In this document: piece by piece, positions 33,265 to 40,815 of the stretch | Layout of the letters: every line of letters begins with the position of its first letter | Position numbering within the stretch: the first letter of the stretch is position 1 | NCBI GenBank assembly: GCA_963709555.1 | Contig: CAVPWR010000005.1 | Location: 248,001-312,000, forward strand | Length of the DNA: 64,000 bases | Direction of reading: 5' to 3' | Origin: Sulfurisoma sp963709555 | GTDB lineage: Bacteria; Pseudomonadota; Gammaproteobacteria; Burkholderiales; Rhodocyclaceae | Program-made: the position numbers and the translations under genes | The notes under the pieces: generated by a model | Databases searched by the model: none | Told to the model about the DNA's origin: nothing | What the model saw: the letters and a program-made list of their open reading frames with translations, nothing else

Positions 33265-34425
33265 ATGAAGCAAAGGCCACGGATCTATTACACGGAAAGC
33301 CAGAAGGCACTAATGTGGGAGCGCTGGCGGAAAGGCGAGTCCCTCCAGCAGATTGCCCAGCTGTTTGATCGAAACCACTCGTCAATACAGCGCATCCTGG
33401 CGGAGACCGGTGGGATACAGCCGGTACAACGCCACCGCTCGAGCTTAGCGCTGACCTTGGCTGAACGCGAAGAGATATCGCGTTCTGTCGCCGTGGGTCA
33501 GTCGATCCGTTCCATAGCGACGCTACTTGGGCGGGCACCATCCACCATCAGCCGAGAGATCAAGCGCAACGGTGGCCAGGAATGCTATCGGGCGAGTCAG
33601 GCCGACCAAGCGGCGTGGGATCGAGCGAGCCGCCCCAAGACCTGTAAACTCGTTGGGAACCGAGCGTTGGCATACATCGTGGCAGGCAAGCTCCAATTGC
33701 AGTGGTCACCGGAGCAGATCGCTGGATGGCTGAAGCACACGTACCCAGGCGACGAGAACGACCAAGTGTCACACGAAACCATTTATCGCAGCCTCTTCAT
33801 TCAAGCCCGTGGCGCACTGAAGAAAGAGCTGCTGCAGCATTTGAGGCGCACGCGCGCAATGCGTCGTTCGCGTCATCACACGCAGAAGACTGACAATCAC
33901 GGGCAAATCACTGACGCAGTGTCGATCAGCGAGCGCCCAGCCACAGTTGAAGATCGGGCGGTGCCAGGTCACTGGGAAGGTGACCTGCTGTGCGGAACCA
34001 ACAACAGCCAGATTGCGACCCTCGTCGAACGTCATACACGCTATGTGATGCTGGTGAAGGTCGTCAGGAAAGATACCGAGACGGTCGTCAACGCATTAAT
34101 CAAAAATGCCCGCAAGTTGCCGCAGGAACTTTATAAGACGCTGACGTGGGATCGAGGGAAAGAGCTGGCCGACCACAAGCGCTTCACGGTGGCAACCGAT
34201 ATAAAGGTCTACTTCTGTGATCCTCGGAGCCCTTGGCAGCGTGGGTCAAATGAAAACACGAACGGGCTATTGAGGCAGTATTTCCCGAAGGGAGTCAACA
34301 TCTCGACCCACTCGCAAGCGAAGCTGAATGCCGTAGCGAGGCAATTAAATGGGCGCCCAAGAAAAACACTAAACTACGAAACGCCCGCTGAACGATTTCG
34401 ACAAACCGTTGCATCGACCGGTTGA
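33265..34425 (+). CDS. IS30-family transposase
   Basis: 386 residues from ATG 33265, with AAGGAG at 33251-33256. N-terminal helix-turn-helix segments (LQQIAQLFDRNHSSIQRIL; IRSIATLLGRAPSTISREI) bind the ends. The DDE catalytic core shows D in GHWEGDLLCG, D in LTWDRGKEL and E in SPWQRGSNENTNGLLR. It looks intact and its stop lies within the right inverted repeat, normal for the family. Lower GC and different codon use from its neighbours fit recent arrival. Confidence 0.95.
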   Translation: MKQRPRIYYTESQKALMWERWRKGESLQQIAQLFDRNHSSIQRILAETGGIQPVQRHRSSLALTLAEREEISRSVAVGQSIRSIATLLGRAPSTISREIKRNGGQECYRASQADQAAWDRASRPKTCKLVGNRALAYIVAGKLQLQWSPEQIAGWLKHTYPGDENDQVSHETIYRSLFIQARGALKKELLQHLRRTRAMRRSRHHTQKTDNHGQITDAVSISERPATVEDRAVPGHWEGDLLCGTNNSQIATLVERHTRYVMLVKVVRKDTETVVNALIKNARKLPQELYKTLTWDRGKELADHKRFTVATDIKVYFCDPRSPWQRGSNENTNGLLRQYFPKGVNISTHSQAKLNAVARQLNGRPRKTLNYETPAERFRQTVASTG

Positions 34426-34431
34426 ATCCAA
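34408..34431 (-). repeat. IS30 right inverted repeat
   Basis: 24 bp, perfect inverse of the left end; overlaps the last codons of the transposase. Confidence 0.9.
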
Positions 34432-34553
34432 GGCCATGAACAGCCATTCAGGCCAAGGCATTCGTTGCAATTGGAGCGACGGCCATGAACTCCACAGCAG
34501 ACATTCCTCGTGGCTTGCCGGTTTCGGCAACACGAGTCCCTATTTGGAACGAA

Positions 34554-34582
34554 TTGCGCTTTTACAGTCGCCTTACTATAAT
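34554..34582 (+). promoter_or_regulatory. Promoter of vapBC
   Basis: TTGCGC (34554-34559), a 17-nt spacer and a perfect TATAAT (34577-34582), 28 nt before vapB. Confidence 0.75.
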
Positions 34583-34595
34583 CACTCAAGTAAGG
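34571..34595 (+). promoter_or_regulatory. Likely VapB operator
   Basis: Inverted repeat CCTTAC (34571-34576) and GTAAGG (34590-34595), 13 bp apart, enclosing the -10 box. AbrB-fold antitoxins usually repress their own operon at such palindromes. Confidence 0.5.
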
Positions 34596-34609
34596 ATAAG
34601 GAGATTTAG

Positions 34610-34828
34610 ATGCCAACTGATGCCACGCTCACTAGCAAGGGCCAAACGACCATCCCCAAGGAGATCCGGGATGGCCTCGGCATGAAGCCCGGAGATCGCA
34701 TGACCTTCACGTTAATGCCCGATGCTACCGTGGTCATGCGAGTGAAAAGTAAAAGCGTCACCGAGCTTGCCGGCATGCTGCACAAGAAGGGCCGCAAGCC
34801 CGTTCCTGTAGAGCAGTTATCCGTCTGA
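34610..34828 (+). CDS. vapB: AbrB-type antitoxin VapB
   Basis: 72 residues. The N-terminal SpoVT/AbrB DNA-binding fold is clear: ATLTSKGQTTIPKEIRDGLG, then KPGDRMTFTL. The C-terminal tail (VTELAGMLHKKGRKPV) would bind and block the toxin. AAGGAG lies just upstream. Its stop shares one base with the vapC start. Confidence 0.88.
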   Translation: MPTDATLTSKGQTTIPKEIRDGLGMKPGDRMTFTLMPDATVVMRVKSKSVTELAGMLHKKGRKPVPVEQLSV

Positions 34829-35223
34829 TGCTCGGAATCGATACCAACGTTCTCGTGCGTTTCCTGGTGCGGGATGATGAGCCGCAATTCGAGAAGGCGC
34901 GCAAGTTGATCCGGCGTGAAGTCGCGGCAGGACGTCGTGTGTTCGTGAGCCAGTTGGTTCTTCTGGAAACCGAATGGGTGCTCCGGAGCCGGTACGGTTT
35001 GCAGAAGACTGAGATTGTCGAGGCCGTCTCGGGATTGTTGGATGCAGCCGATGTCCAATTTGAAGATGAGCCGTCGGTAGAGGAAGCGCTTTTCGTTTGG
35101 AAGGACGCGGCTGCCGGTTTTGCTGATTGCCTTATTGGGGCTCAGAATAAAAAATTGGGGTGTTCGGCTACAGCAACCTTCGATGTGAAGGCTTCCAAAC
35201 TACCGGGTTTTATTGCTGCCTGA
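34828..35223 (+). CDS. vapC: PIN-domain toxin VapC
   Basis: 131 residues. PIN ribonuclease fold with the four expected acidic residues: D5 (GIDTNVLVRF), E in LLETEWVL, D in FADCLIG and D in ATFDVKA. VapC toxins cut specific RNAs when free of VapB. Less GC-rich than its surroundings, so probably horizontally acquired together with vapB. Confidence 0.9.
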   Translation: MLGIDTNVLVRFLVRDDEPQFEKARKLIRREVAAGRRVFVSQLVLLETEWVLRSRYGLQKTEIVEAVSGLLDAADVQFEDEPSVEEALFVWKDAAAGFADCLIGAQNKKLGCSATATFDVKASKLPGFIAA

Positions 35224-35562
35224 CAGTCAAGGCGCAGTCAAAATACCGATCTTCAATTCTTTATCGTTCCATCTTGCATGGCAGCTTTGCATCCGGAACC
35301 CGGAGCGACGTCTTAACCCTGCTTAGCGGACCAACATTCGGTCGATCGGTTGAAACCAAGGGCGGTAGCGCCCATTGAGCCGTTCGAGTTCGCTGCCGAA
35401 AAGCGTCCTTGAAATACCGTCCCACCGCTTCGCCCCCCTCAACTGCGATACCCTATTGACCGACCAAGACTCTGTGAGCCACAGGTCAGGTTGCTGGATT
35501 CCGACATGGCTGCCGCATGTGGCAGATCGCAGCTCCTGACCTGGGCGACCGCCACCGCACTG
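35224..35562. other. 339-bp non-coding gap with a possible IS end remnant
   Basis: Between vapC and the diguanylate cyclase. No convincing gene. At 35342-35360 the sequence TCGATCGGTTGAAACCAAG matches 17 of 19 bases of the right end of the IS30 element at 34414-34432. A small hairpin GGGCG-GTA-GCGCCC follows. No clear promoter was identified. Confidence 0.5.
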
Positions 35563-36714
35563 ATGGAACTTATCAATCCCCGTACCTTTCTCGTCGTCGC
35601 CAACCTGCTCGGCATGCTCTGCGCGCTGGTGCTTTGGGTCCAGGCCAGAAGCTTTCCCGACGACATCGAAGGCTTGCACGATTGGGCCCGGGCCGTCTTC
35701 CTGATCGGTTGCGCATCCGGCCTGGCCTCGATGCGCCACCTGGTGCCCGATGCCGTGTCCATCATCGCCGCCAGCGGCATGCTGTTGCTCGGCCAGTTCC
35801 TGCTGGTCATCGGCCTGCAGCGCTATTCCGGCAGGAAGCCGTTCTGGCGGCCGACGCTCGACGTGATCGCGGCGGTGCTCATCGTCCTCACCTGGCTGAC
35901 TTATGGGGCCCACAACTACCAGGGCCGCATTTTCATCATGGCGCTGGCGCATATCGGGTTCTTTTCTTTTGGCGCGCTGCTGGCATGGCAAGCCGAGCCA
36001 AAAGGATTCGGCAGCCGCTTCCTCACCGTGGTTTTCCTGCTGGGCGTTGCCGTCGCCGTCTGGCGTGTGGCCACGCTGTCGGTGACCGTCGACGAGGCCG
36101 ACGAGATTTTTGACTACAACCTGATCCAGCAGGTGTATCTCGGCATGTTCTCGCTCGGCGTGCTCGGCCTGTCGATAGGCTTCATCCTGCTGGCCAATGA
36201 GCGGTTGCGCGTCGAACTCGAGTTCATGGCGACGCGCGATCCCATGACCGGGGCCTTCAACCGCCGCGCATTTTTCAACCGCGCTGCCGTCGAATGGGCG
36301 CGCAGCATGCGTTCGCGCCGGCCGCTGGCGGTGATTGCGTCGGACATCGATTTCTTCAAGAAGGTGAACGACACGCACGGCCACCACATCGGCGACCTCG
36401 TCATCAAGGATTACGCCCATCGCTCGGCTCAAATGCTGCGTCTTCCGGATATCCTGGCGCGTTTCGGGGGCGAGGAATTCGTGGTCCTGCTGCCCGATAC
36501 CTCGCTGGCCGAAGCGCAACACGTCGCAGAACGCATCCGTCATGAAATCGGAACGCGCCGCGACAAGGCGCTGCCGCCCTACACGGTCAGTCTCGGGGTG
36601 GCGGTGGCGCAGGGCAATGCCGGGCAGGCGGCTGACATCGAGGCATTGGTCGCAGAGGCGGACGCGGCGCTCTACCGCGCCAAGCAGGGCGGCCGCAACC
36701 GCGTCGAGGTGTAG
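35563..36714 (+). CDS. Membrane-bound diguanylate cyclase (GGDEF protein)
   Basis: 383 residues from ATG 35563; the frame is open further upstream, but the first membrane helix begins here. Six or seven hydrophobic helices fill residues 8-212, with no obvious extra sensor domain. The GGDEF domain (about 222-383) has DIDFFKKVNDTHGH, an active GGEEF at 302-306 and an inhibitory RxxD site (R293-D296) five residues before it. It should make cyclic di-GMP and be product-inhibited. Confidence 0.92.
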   Translation: MELINPRTFLVVANLLGMLCALVLWVQARSFPDDIEGLHDWARAVFLIGCASGLASMRHLVPDAVSIIAASGMLLLGQFLLVIGLQRYSGRKPFWRPTLDVIAAVLIVLTWLTYGAHNYQGRIFIMALAHIGFFSFGALLAWQAEPKGFGSRFLTVVFLLGVAVAVWRVATLSVTVDEADEIFDYNLIQQVYLGMFSLGVLGLSIGFILLANERLRVELEFMATRDPMTGAFNRRAFFNRAAVEWARSMRSRRPLAVIASDIDFFKKVNDTHGHHIGDLVIKDYAHRSAQMLRLPDILARFGGEEFVVLLPDTSLAEAQHVAERIRHEIGTRRDKALPPYTVSLGVAVAQGNAGQAADIEALVAEADAALYRAKQGGRNRVEV

Positions 36715-36794
36715 CAAGGCGCAGCGGCTTGCTTCCTCTACACTATCAGCCTGCTGCGCATTCGCCCGAACCCCCGCATGAGCATCCCTCCTGA

Positions 36795-36887
36795 CTCGCC
36801 CGGCCCGCTGGCGCCGACAGCTCGGCGATCCTGCGCGAGGCCGGCTACGTGGAAGCCGAGATTGCGGCGTTCCGCCGGCATGGCTGA
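36795..36887 (+). pseudogene. CaiB/BaiF CoA-transferase C-terminal remnant
   Basis: An open stretch ends with ADSSAILREAGYVEAEIAAF and RRHG before TGA 36885-36887. The pattern D..LREAGY.EAEIAA.R is the standard end of class III CoA-transferases. No upstream part of such a gene exists; the diguanylate cyclase ends only 80 bp before. The remnant's stop overlaps the start of the transporter gene (ATGGCTGA), which suggests the lost gene was once coupled to it. Confidence 0.6.
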
Positions 36888-37797
36888 ACAGGACCTAGCC
36901 GTGACCATAGCCCTCGCTCTGCTGCCCGATTTCCTGCTGATCCTGCTTGGCCAGGCGCTGCGACGCTGGCTGCAACTGGGTGACCATTTCTGGACGGGGC
37001 TGGAGAAGCTGGTGTACTTCGTGCTGTTCCCGGCGCTGCTGTTCAATGCGCTGGCCCGTGCCGACCTGGCGTGGAGCAGCGCCGCGCCGCTGGTGGCGAC
37101 GGCCGCGCTGGCCATGATCGCCGGCATGCTGCTCGGCGGCGCTGCGCGCTGGCTGTTCGCCATGCCGCCGATCTCCTTCGCTTCACAGTTCCAGTGCGCC
37201 TTCCGCTTCAACAGCTACATCGGCTTCGCCGTGGCCGCCAAGCTGCACGGCACGGCGGGCATCGCGGCGATGGGCCTGGTCACGGGAGCCATGGTGCCGC
37301 TGGTGAATTTCGCGGCGGTCGGCATGCTGGCGCGCCACGGCGGGAGCAGCCTCTGGCGCGAACTGGCGAGGAACCCGCTGGTGCTGGCGACGCTGGCCGG
37401 GCTGTTGTGGAACCTGCTGGGCTTGAGCCTGCCGGCGCCGGCGGCGCAGTTCCTCGGTCGCCTGGCCGAGGCGGCGATCGCGCTCGGTCTGCTGGCGGTG
37501 GGCTCGGCGCTGCGCCTGCGTGGCCGCCCGGGCGGAGGTTACGCCGCGGCCGGCTGGTTCCTCGGCGTCAAGCTCGCGGCCGTGCCCCTGGCGGCGCTCG
37601 GCATCGCGCGGCTGTTCGGCCTGTCCGGACTCTATTTCGATATCGCGCTGGCCTTCGCCGCGCTGCCGACGGCGAGCTCGGCCTACATCCTGGCCCAGCG
37701 CATGGGCGGCGACGGCGCCAGCGTCGCCTGGCTGATTTCGGCGAGCACGCTGGCGGCGATGTTGACCCTACCCCTTTGGCTTGCCTTTGCCCGTTGA
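36880..37797 (+). CDS. AEC-family (auxin efflux carrier-like) permease
   Basis: 305 residues, about ten hydrophobic helices in two halves. Family features are FRFNSYIGFAVAAKLHG in the middle and PTASSAYILAQRMGGD near the end. AEC permeases export or import small organic acids; the substrate cannot be told. Start set at ATG 36880; the longer frame to 36778 runs through the CoA-transferase remnant and looks unnatural. Converges on phaM with a 30-bp overlap of the coding ends. Confidence 0.85.
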   Translation: MAEQDLAVTIALALLPDFLLILLGQALRRWLQLGDHFWTGLEKLVYFVLFPALLFNALARADLAWSSAAPLVATAALAMIAGMLLGGAARWLFAMPPISFASQFQCAFRFNSYIGFAVAAKLHGTAGIAAMGLVTGAMVPLVNFAAVGMLARHGGSSLWRELARNPLVLATLAGLLWNLLGLSLPAPAAQFLGRLAEAAIALGLLAVGSALRLRGRPGGGYAAAGWFLGVKLAAVPLAALGIARLFGLSGLYFDIALAFAALPTASSAYILAQRMGGDGASVAWLISASTLAAMLTLPLWLAFAR

Positions 37798-38175
37798 GGC
37801 AGGCTCGTCCTTGGCGGCAGGCTCGGCGGGCGGCGCTGCGGCGGCCGGCGGGGTGGTCGCGGTCGCGGCCTGCTGCATGAAATTCCACGGCCACAACGCC
37901 GGATTGGCGAAGGGGTTGGCATCGGCGCCGCCGGTCGACTGGCTGATCGCCTGCATCGTCGCCAGGGTGTTCTTCTGCATCTCCAGCCCCTGGATGGTCA
38001 TCTGCAGCATCGACAGGTTCGAGCGCAGCCAGCCCTCGACGGCCTTGAGGTCGGCGATGCGGCGCTCGAGTTCATTGGTGTCTACCGTGGGTGTGACCAT
38101 GCCCGGCAGCTGAAAACCCATGTTGCCCCACATGGACTTGAGGAAGTCGAGCGGTTCCTGCGTGTTGTCGGCCAT
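37768..38175 (-). CDS. phaM: PhaM-like polyhydroxyalkanoate granule protein
   Basis: 135 residues. N-terminal FLKSMWGNMGFQLPGM and TVDTNELERRIADLKAVE, then LQMTIQGLEMQ, match the PhaM family, which binds PHA synthase and DNA and helps distribute granules. The C-terminus is Ala/Pro-rich and ends in KGKGKPKG, a basic tail suited to DNA contact. A ParA-like ATPase is encoded nearby on the same strand, with one gene between. Confidence 0.8.
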   Translation of the reverse strand: MADNTQEPLDFLKSMWGNMGFQLPGMVTPTVDTNELERRIADLKAVEGWLRSNLSMLQMTIQGLEMQKNTLATMQAISQSTGGADANPFANPALWPWNFMQQAATATTPPAAAAPPAEPAAKDEPASTGKGKPKG

Positions 38176-38313
38176 GGCGGCTCTCCAGTGATTGATTATG
38201 TCAATTCTACGCCGGCCGGCCTTTCCGGCCGCTGACGGCTGCCCATGGCATCGTGCTAGACTCGAACGCAAAAAACCGGCCCCCGCAAGGCCGGAGCCAT
38301 CCGGAGATTGCAC

Positions 38314-38955
38314 ATGCTGAAACTGTTCGTCGTGGAAGACCACGCGCTGGTGCGCGAGGGTCTGATCCAGGCGTTGCAGACACTGGCCGGCGACGGCGAG
38401 CCGGTCGAGGTCGGAGGAGCCGCCTCGGCTGACGAAGCGCTGGCTGCGCTGGGCGACGCCGCCGACCTCGACCTGATCCTGCTTGACGTGATGCTGCCGG
38501 GCACCGGCGGGCTGGCCCTGCTGGGCGGACTGCGCAAGCGCTATCCGGCGGTGCCGGTATTGATGCTGTCGGCGCTCGACGATGCCGAAACCGTGCGCCG
38601 CGCCATGCGCCAGGGCGCGGCCGGCTTCGTGCCCAAGTCCAGTTCGACCGATACCCTGCTCGGCGCCGTGCGCGAGGTGCTTGCCGGCGGCCAGTACCTG
38701 CCGCCGCAGTTCGCCGAGGCTCTGCCCCGGCCCGTGCGCGGCAACATACAGACCCGTTTCCGCCTCAGCCCCGCGAAAATGCGCGTGCTCGAACTGCTGG
38801 TCGAGGGCAAGACCAATCGCGAGATCGGCGAGGTGATCGGAGTGACCGAGGGCACGGTGAAGATCCACGTTTCCGCGATCTTCAAGGCGCTGGGCGTGTC
38901 GAATCGTTCCCAGGCCCTGCTGGTGGCGGGGCGCCACGGGCTGAAAGCCAGGTAG
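38314..38955 (+). CDS. LuxR/NarL-family response regulator
   Basis: 213 residues. Receiver domain with VVEDH (acidic pocket), D58 as phosphoacceptor in LLDVMLPG, and the conserved K in FVPKSSS. The LuxR-type helix-turn-helix is at about 147-205 (LSPAKMRVLELLVEGKTNRE; VTEGTVKIHVSAIFKALGV). No sensor kinase is adjacent, so the partner is unknown. The ATG at 38314 follows a GGAG; TTG 38308 is a possible alternative. Confidence 0.92.
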   Translation: MLKLFVVEDHALVREGLIQALQTLAGDGEPVEVGGAASADEALAALGDAADLDLILLDVMLPGTGGLALLGGLRKRYPAVPVLMLSALDDAETVRRAMRQGAAGFVPKSSSTDTLLGAVREVLAGGQYLPPQFAEALPRPVRGNIQTRFRLSPAKMRVLELLVEGKTNREIGEVIGVTEGTVKIHVSAIFKALGVSNRSQALLVAGRHGLKAR

Positions 38956-38997
38956 GACGCCCACCCAGCCCGTCCGGCCCGGGGCTGGGTGGGCGTC
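38956..38997. terminator. Bidirectional terminator-like hairpin
   Basis: A perfect 16-bp stem: GACGCCCACCCAGCCC (38956-38971) with GGGCTGGGTGGGCGTC (38982-38997), loop of 10. It starts right after the response-regulator stop and touches the stop codon of the convergent ParA gene, so it probably serves both. Confidence 0.75.
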
Positions 38998-39698
38998 TAA
39001 ACCGCCAGCGCCGGTCCGGCGTGGACTGCCGAGGTCATGGCCGCGGCCGGCATCGCGGCGCGCGGCGTGTCGCTTGCGTTGATCGCATGGTCGATCGATA
39101 TCTGCAACAGATCCAGCACCTGGTTGGCCACGGCGCGCGCGGCATTGGCCAGCGGCGTCGGCAGGGTGGCGGGGATTTCCTTCTGCAGCATGAGCTTGGA
39201 GGCGGAGAGCGAGAACACCGGCTCGAGCAGGCGGTCGCGGAAGGGGGCGAGCATGTCCTGCACGGTCTTTTCGGCGGCTTCGCGCTGCCAGGCGTTGGTC
39301 GGCCACTGCGTCGGGATGGCATAGGCGCGCGGGAACATCTCGAGGTCGCGCACGACGGTACGAATGTCCTCGTGCGAGTCGCGGAAGGGCAGCAGCACCA
39401 GGTCGGCCACGCCGTAGAGCTTGCGGTCCATCTCGGTGCGGTTGCCGCCGCCGTCGATCACGCCCATCCAGGCCTGGAGGGAGCGGATCTTGTCGGTGAC
39501 CTTGGTCAGTGCCTCGCGGCTGCGGGCATCGGCCACCAGGTAGCGACGGCCGGCCGGATCGAGCGGTTCGCGCCAGGTGTCGGTGAGCACGCAGACCGAG
39601 CGCTGGCCGAGCAGTCCGAGGCCCTGGCACAGCATGTGCGAAAGCGTGGTCTTGCCGGTGCCGCCCTTGTTGCCGATAACGCAGATGATGTCCGCCAT
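38997..39698 (-). CDS. ParA-like ATPase
   Basis: 233 residues from ATG 39698, with GGAGG upstream; an in-frame start at 39713 is possible. The deviant Walker A KGGTGKTT (residues 11-18) is diagnostic of ParA/MinD ATPases; GVIDGGGN is in the Walker A' region. It lacks the N-terminal DNA-binding domain and a neighbouring parB, so it is not a standard chromosome partition protein. Nearness to phaM suggests cargo or granule positioning, which is inference only. Confidence 0.8.
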   Translation of the reverse strand: MADIICVIGNKGGTGKTTLSHMLCQGLGLLGQRSVCVLTDTWREPLDPAGRRYLVADARSREALTKVTDKIRSLQAWMGVIDGGGNRTEMDRKLYGVADLVLLPFRDSHEDIRTVVRDLEMFPRAYAIPTQWPTNAWQREAAEKTVQDMLAPFRDRLLEPVFSLSASKLMLQKEIPATLPTPLANAARAVANQVLDLLQISIDHAINASDTPRAAMPAAAMTSAVHAGPALAV

Positions 39699-39709
39699 GT
39701 CTATCCTCC

Positions 39710-39746
39710 ACACGCCCGAAGCCCCGATTCACTACGGGGGGCGTGT
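39710..39746. other. Hairpin upstream of the ParA-like gene
   Basis: ACACGCCC (39710-39717) pairs with GGGCGTGT (39739-39746); an inner CCCC/GGGG can extend it. It lies between the methyltransferase stop and the parA-like start on the minus strand and could end the former's transcript or fold in the latter's leader. Confidence 0.4.
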
Positions 39747-39811
39747 CAGGCAGGGATTATTGGGGAAGGCGGGGCGGGGTGATGGGGCGAAATGCGGCGG
39801 AATCGCGGGTT

Positions 39812-40603
39812 TTATCGGCCGGCGGGCCGGTAGCAGAGGAGCCGGGTGGCACGGCTATCCGCGACTTCGACGGTATTTTCTGCCGCAATCCCGGGGATTT
39901 CGAAGCTGTTGCTGACCAGCAGGCTGCCCGGCTGCATCTCGGCGCCGGCCTTGGTCCACAGTCGCATCATCGGCGCCGGCGAGAGAAAGGCATAGGCGAC
40001 CGCGTAAAGGCCGAGGTGCTGTCGCCAGAAGTCGCCGTAGCGGACGTGGCAGTTGGGCTGGGCGGCGGTATTGAGCCGCGCCCAGGCCCAGGTCAGCGGC
40101 GCATGCTCGAAGCCGACGAACTCGCAGTCCGGCCGCGCCCGCGCCAGGGCCTTGAGCAGCCTGCCATCGCCGCAGCCGAGGTCGATGACATGGCAGGGCG
40201 TGGCGGGCAGCAATGCGGCGACGGCCTGCGCCGTGGCGGCGTTGCTGAGGTAGAGTGGCACGCGGCTCTTGTCGGTGCGCCAGAAAATGAGCAGCAGCAG
40301 GACGAAGCCGGCGAGATACCAGGCCGGCGCGATGGCCAGCCGGCTCGCCAGTACCACCAGTGGCATGAAGCCGAGATGGATCGCCAGCCACCAGCGCGGT
40401 GCCTCGAGCTTGTGGCTGACGAAGGCGGCACAGAAGCCCTGGAACACAGCGAAGCCGAGCAGGTAGGCGGCGGGTATGTCGCCGCTTTTCAGCAGGCGCT
40501 GAAACACCAGCGCGATCAGGCCGATGGCGATCAGTCCGCCAAGGAACTGGGCGATCAGCGCCGCGCGCAGCGGCGGTATCGGTTCAGGCTCCCAGCGCGA
40601 CAC
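39812..40603 (-). CDS. Membrane-anchored class I SAM-dependent methyltransferase
   Basis: 263 residues. About four hydrophobic helices occupy residues 13-110, then a Rossmann methyltransferase domain with HVIDLGCGDGRLLKAL (SAM loop) and FVGFEHAPL; the C-terminal part is compact. The substrate is unknown. The N-terminus overlaps a short upstream ORF by 20 bp on the same strand. Confidence 0.75.
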   Translation of the reverse strand: MSRWEPEPIPPLRAALIAQFLGGLIAIGLIALVFQRLLKSGDIPAAYLLGFAVFQGFCAAFVSHKLEAPRWWLAIHLGFMPLVVLASRLAIAPAWYLAGFVLLLLIFWRTDKSRVPLYLSNAATAQAVAALLPATPCHVIDLGCGDGRLLKALARARPDCEFVGFEHAPLTWAWARLNTAAQPNCHVRYGDFWRQHLGLYAVAYAFLSPAPMMRLWTKAGAEMQPGSLLVSNSFEIPGIAAENTVEVADSRATRLLCYRPAGR

Positions 40604-40811
40604 GCCGAAGTTCCGCCAGCAAATGTTCCCGCTTTTGCCGTGCCGCCAGCGCCGACTTTTGGTAGTCCTGCACCCCGGACGGCGCCAGCATCGGCAGCAG
40701 CGTCAGCGCCTGCACGCCGGTGAGAAAGACGCGGCCGGATTCGGTCGTGTATTTGTCGTCCAGCGTGACGGCGCGCATATCGAAACTCCTGGTGCCAGCC
40801 TCCGGGTTCAT
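40584..40811 (-). CDS. Short ORF resembling the N-terminus of indolepyruvate:ferredoxin oxidoreductase
   Basis: Up to 75 residues; ATG 40776 with CAGGAG upstream is the likelier start. The first part, VTLDDKYTTESGRVFLTG followed by VQALTLLPML, reads like the beginning of large indolepyruvate/2-oxoacid:ferredoxin oxidoreductases (over 1100 residues). After PML the sequence becomes a charged helix (AARQKREHLLAELRRVALG) unlike that family, then stops. Either a truncated and refused remnant or a real small protein. Lies 4 bp after the FAD oxidase and overlaps the methyltransferase start. Confidence 0.5.
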   Translation of the reverse strand: MNPEAGTRSFDMRAVTLDDKYTTESGRVFLTGVQALTLLPMLAPSGVQDYQKSALAARQKREHLLAELRRVALGA

Positions 40812-40815
40812 GGTG

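Larger units (their letters stand above)
33205..34431 (+). mobile_element. IS30-family insertion sequence (complete)
   Basis: 1227 bp bounded by perfect 24-bp inverted repeats (33205-33228 and 34408-34431; outer end TTGGATTCAACCGG) and flanked by a 3-bp direct repeat GGC (33202-33204 and 34432-34434), a proper target duplication. One transposase gene fills it. It lies between the isomerase gene and vapBC and interrupts neither. Confidence 0.93.

Noticed and set aside
33205..35223. Composite transposon carrying vapBC between two IS30 copies
   Set aside because: Only one complete IS is present, with its own 3-bp target duplication; the second end is a 19-bp partial match without a transposase.
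36778..36879. N-terminal extension of the AEC permease
   Set aside because: The extra residues (Pro/Arg-rich) come from reading the CoA-transferase remnant in another frame; homology to the family starts after ATG 36880.
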